A stretch of DNA of 64,000 bases, from positions 2,296,001 to 2,360,000 of the forward strand of contig NC_045144.1 of NCBI RefSeq assembly GCF_008831285.2, in the 5' to 3' direction. Positions 60,562-64,000 of the stretch are shown in pieces. Position 1 is the first letter of the stretch. Each line of letters starts with the position of its first letter. The stretch comes from Nymphaea colorata (lineage: Eukaryota; Streptophyta; Magnoliopsida; Nymphaeales; Nymphaeaceae). The notes under the pieces are model-generated. The model made no database searches. It was given only the letters and a program-made list of their open reading frames with translations, and was not told the origin of the DNA. Made by a program: the position numbers and the translations under genes.

Positions 60562-62825
60562 GTACAGTGAACTCTTAGTGCATTGACATTGTGAAATTTG
60601 ACTTGGGCATATTGTCCATATCTTTTTAAGTTCAAAATTGTAGTTTTTGGACTAATATTAAAGTTAATTATGTTACAGAAATAAGCTTATAAATAGATCT
60701 TTTCAATTAAAGGTCTAGAAGCGTAGGCTTGTTTTTAACATTATCGAAAGTTAGACCACACATATTTTCTATTATCACCAGGTCTTAGTTTAGGTGCTAT
60801 TTGAAAATCTTCCTTATGATATTATTATTATTGTTGCTTTAATAAACTCATTTGAACTCTAACATGTAAAACTGAACCCTAGGCATAGACGCAAGCCTCT
60901 TTGGGCTGAAGAGGGGTTGACAAGCAAGAGAATGGGGGCTAAAAGTTGATGGCGATGCTTCATTGAGCGCCTTCAAAGCACACTTTCTGGTCCTGAAAAG
61001 AATACACTTCAGAAACCACGAAAGCTAACCAAAGACAAACTTCTTTGAGCATAGAAACAAAAGGAAAAGAAAATTTGAAAGAAATTAAGAGAAGCCAGGA
61101 GGAAGCAGGAGCAGGAAGTCAAGCACCACCTCTCTCTTTCAGCAGGAAAAGGAAGAAATAGAAAGGAGGAGCCAACAAGGTCATATGTAGGAGCAACAGG
61201 TGTTCTATTCTGTTAAGTGTTTTAAGAGTCATATAATCAATAACTTTTTTTGTCCAAGTACTGTAGAACTGGACATTGATAACAGTAAATGATACATTAA
61301 CTTGCAGGCTCATGCTTTTTGAAAGACACATTTTGACTCGAACAAATGGATGGTGGATCTCTTTCAACTATTGATATCTTCAACAAGGTACACCAAACTA
61401 CTAATTATATTGTTTGTGGGATTTGATTATTGTTTGAGGAGCTTACAACACATGATAACTTACATGATATTATAGTCGTATTTATGAAGCTGCAAAGCTT
61501 ATGGCATGTCTTTTTGCTTGTAAAGTACATGAATGGAGGAAGTGATCTTATCTATATGTATGTTGCAACTCATCTGCAGCATATTTACCTCAGAATAATC
61601 ATGTTTTTGGGTATAGATGATTTGTTGCTTGAGTTTGCATTGCTCATCCACATTATTAGCTGTTGTTGGAATTGACAATTCTAAAAAATTTAGTGTTGAC
61701 ATGTGAGTTTGTGATGAACAACAATTATCAAAGGATACATTATTGTCAAATTTATGGGCTCTATATTAGGCGCTAATAGAAGGTACTAGACTTGTGCTTA
61801 AATTTTAGTACTCGTTTGATGTTTCTGGACGTTCGAATAAAGTTGTTTGAAGCACAGCATGAATAGGTATCTCTAATTTCATGGCCATTAGAGAATCATA
61901 TTTCCGTATTTTATTCTCATTGTGGAGCATAAACTCCATTATGTTGGAAGAGCACGACTCAAACTGCATCTATACTTTTTCTTATTCAAGTGGCTTATCT
62001 TGTGAAGCAAAACTATTTTTACTGTCTTAGAATTTGATAATTCCGTCATAGATACTGGAATTGTTTGACAATGTGTGCAAGTTTTTCTGATGGGCTTGGT
62101 TATTTATGAATTTTGGGACCGTGGAGAAGGCATAAAAGGAAGCCAGCAAAATTCAGCACAAGGCTTAGGTTTTTTTATTTTGTATGTTTATATTCAAAAT
62201 TGTATCAAATATTTATTAAGTTATTAAAAGAAAGATTATATATATAGAACATAATGGTTACACTCGCCATGACTTTTTTTCCTTGGGTTACGTGTAAGGA
62301 GTTGTGGCTGACGTGACAGCCACAACTAAAACAAGGGCTGATAGGTAGGTTAAATCATGGTTAGTGGTTGGAACAGCCAGAGTCTTAAGTATAAATCATG
62401 GCCGAAAGCCAATGGCCTCAATGGCTATTTACTTGCTACACTTACGACCATGGGTGAAAGTACTTTTGGGCCTTTGGCCACAATTTTTGGGTCTATCAGC
62501 CATGGTTAAGGCTATGGTTAATGGCCTATTTTGTTGTACTTTTTTTATTTGGAATGCGAAGTACTTCACATGAGTAACATGGGGTTCATCTCATCTACTC
62601 TTTACATGAAGCTGGCTATATATACCATGCCATGTTGAATTTTTCATGCGCTATTTTGATCGCAACAAAAAATGTCCATGATGAATACAAAAAAGAAAAC
62701 TTTACAGACAAAAAAGGAAACTAAAAAAAAAAAATTGGAATTCGATAAAAGTAAAATATTTCAGTCCGTATATGTATATTGTTATGATCAATATGCTCTT
62801 ATGAGCGACAAAAAAATCTTGCTCA
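60562..62825. other. non-coding gap right of the gypsy element
   Basis: No gene was recognised. It may contain the rest of the CACTA element interrupted by the gypsy insertion, but no domain is visible. Short phrases such as GGCTATGGTTAATGGCC and GGTTAGTGGTTGG recur around 62350-62530. Confidence 0.5.
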
Positions 62826-62829
62826 TAGC

Positions 62830-63290
62830 GTTATTTCAATTGTTATCATCTCATACTTTTGTTGTTATCTCATACATCTAATGTTATCTCATACATCTGA
62901 TATTATCTTATTTCATACATCTGTCATTATCTCAATCACCTTATTTCATACATCTGTCATTATCTCATATCATTAGTGGTATTATTTCATATTCCTATCG
63001 TTATATTATACTCATCATTATTTCATACCATTCCTTATCATTTTCTCAAGTGATATGGTTATGAAATAAAGACATACACTATAGGTATGAGACAACAACA
63101 TGAGTATGATAGTGACAAAGATATGAGATATTATGGGTTGATGATAATGACTGAGGGCATGAAACAGTGGGTATGAGATAACGACATAATGACAGAGGTA
63201 TGAGATAATGTCAAGGATATCAGATAACGACATGAATGTGAAGTAATGACAGAGGTACGAGATGTTGATAAAGGTATAAGAATACAGGTA
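62830..63290. repeat. inverted-repeat minisatellite
   Basis: From 62830 to about 63045 the plus strand repeats TTATCTCATACATCTGTCA-like units of about 20-24 bp. From about 63060 to 63290 the complementary form (GGTATGAGATAATGACAGA) recurs. The two halves meet near CTCAAGTGATATGG at 63047-63060, forming a potential hairpin of about 200-bp arms with many mismatches. Confidence 0.72.
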
Positions 63291-64000
63291 TTGGTAATAT
63301 GGTCCACATTCGACGTACATTTGTTATGTACGCGAAGCAGCGCACAGAACTTAATCCTCATCTTACAATGTCAACTAAGAATAATGACTGACCAAACGTC
63401 ATAGGTATATTTCTCCTACCAGGATTTGGACATATTCTTTTTGGCAGCAACATTCGGGAGAGCCCAAGATGCACACTTATAATTATTGGATCTGCGTTGA
63501 TTGACTAGGTGACAGCTGGAGTGCCTTGGAAGCAATATTTCAGCCGGCTATTGTTCATGGATGTTGATATGACTCCAAACAAGATAGTTATATATGTTAA
63601 AACAAATTCACTTTTCATGTCCTAGCTAGTAAATGAAAGTTGGAAAGAGAATTATAATAACAACGGTTCACCAGCTGATCTGAAGCGCTAAATTTACTGT
63701 CTAGCCAAGCCCCCTTCACGGTGTCCTCTTAGCCTGAGGTTTCCTCCTTTTGAAGAACTGACTCCCCTGTATTAGGTCTGTTTGTTTGTTTGAGCCAGTA
63801 GAACCTGAATTTAATCAGAATAGTCGGTTAGGGTAGTTCCAGTACTCTCTATAAACAACGCACAGCTTAGGATCTCTGACTCCTTGACCGTATCACTCTA
63901 ATCCAGCTCTTAGAAGTAATGTTATTAGAATTGGCTGGAATTGACAATTTGAATCGAAGAGGTGTCGATTAATGAAATCAACTCCGTGGATGGTTCCAGT
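63291..64000. other. non-coding window end
   Basis: No gene or repeat was recognised in the last 700 bp. TACATTTGTTATGTACG at about 63317 is a short imperfect palindrome. Confidence 0.5.

Noticed and set aside
62830-63290. CRISPR-like array
   Set aside because: Units are directly tandem without unique spacers, change orientation midway and lie in plant DNA.

Overview
The window looks like nuclear DNA of a flowering plant. It has one intact plant endocytic adaptor gene in a background of LTR retrotransposons, DNA transposons, microsatellites and broken gene fragments. Base composition is AT-rich, and the elements are typical plant families: Ty1/copia, Ty3/gypsy, hAT and CACTA. I cannot name the species from the sequence alone. 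No tRNA, rRNA, CRISPR array or prokaryotic operon was seen.

Layout. 1-5513: decayed copia element on the minus strand; its left LTR is cut by the window edge. 5514-6565: exon-like relic of an unrecognised gene, split by a 754-bp terminal-inverted-repeat element. 8692-14960: the one convincing gene, an AP180/CALM-type ANTH clathrin-assembly protein on the minus strand. Its coding sequence is a single exon, with a probable 4-kb 5'UTR intron that contains a 672-bp foldback repeat. 14960-18440: non-coding repeats. 18471-20461: pseudogene of a mitochondrial carrier on the minus strand. 21405-26378: second, heavily decayed copia element. 27273-28400: 5' end (LTR, PBS, gag start) of a gypsy element related to the one at 54 kb. 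30053-30791 and 31424-32555: two candidate non-autonomous DNA transposons. 34865-36808: broken hAT transposase. 38200-41480: very decayed gypsy RT, preceded on the same strand by plant-mobile-domain-like fragments. 41.6-48.8 kb: no genes, only low-complexity DNA and a 398-bp tandem duplication. 48860-53560: broken CACTA (tnp2) transposase. 53756-60556: gypsy element with both LTRs and a perfect 5-bp target duplication, inserted beside or into the CACTA remnant. 60.6-64 kb: no recognised gene, but an inverted-repeat minisatellite at the end.

Only the ANTH gene appears functional. All transposon reading frames carry stops or frameshifts, so the elements are probably immobile by themselves. The most interesting points are: the long foldback inside the ANTH 5'UTR intron; the gypsy reading frame that runs into its own 3' LTR (a feature known from centromeric CRM retrotransposons); the duplicated primer-binding region of the first copia element; the nested insertions that split an unknown gene; and the inverted minisatellite at 62.8-63.3 kb. 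I found no convincing undescribed multi-gene system.
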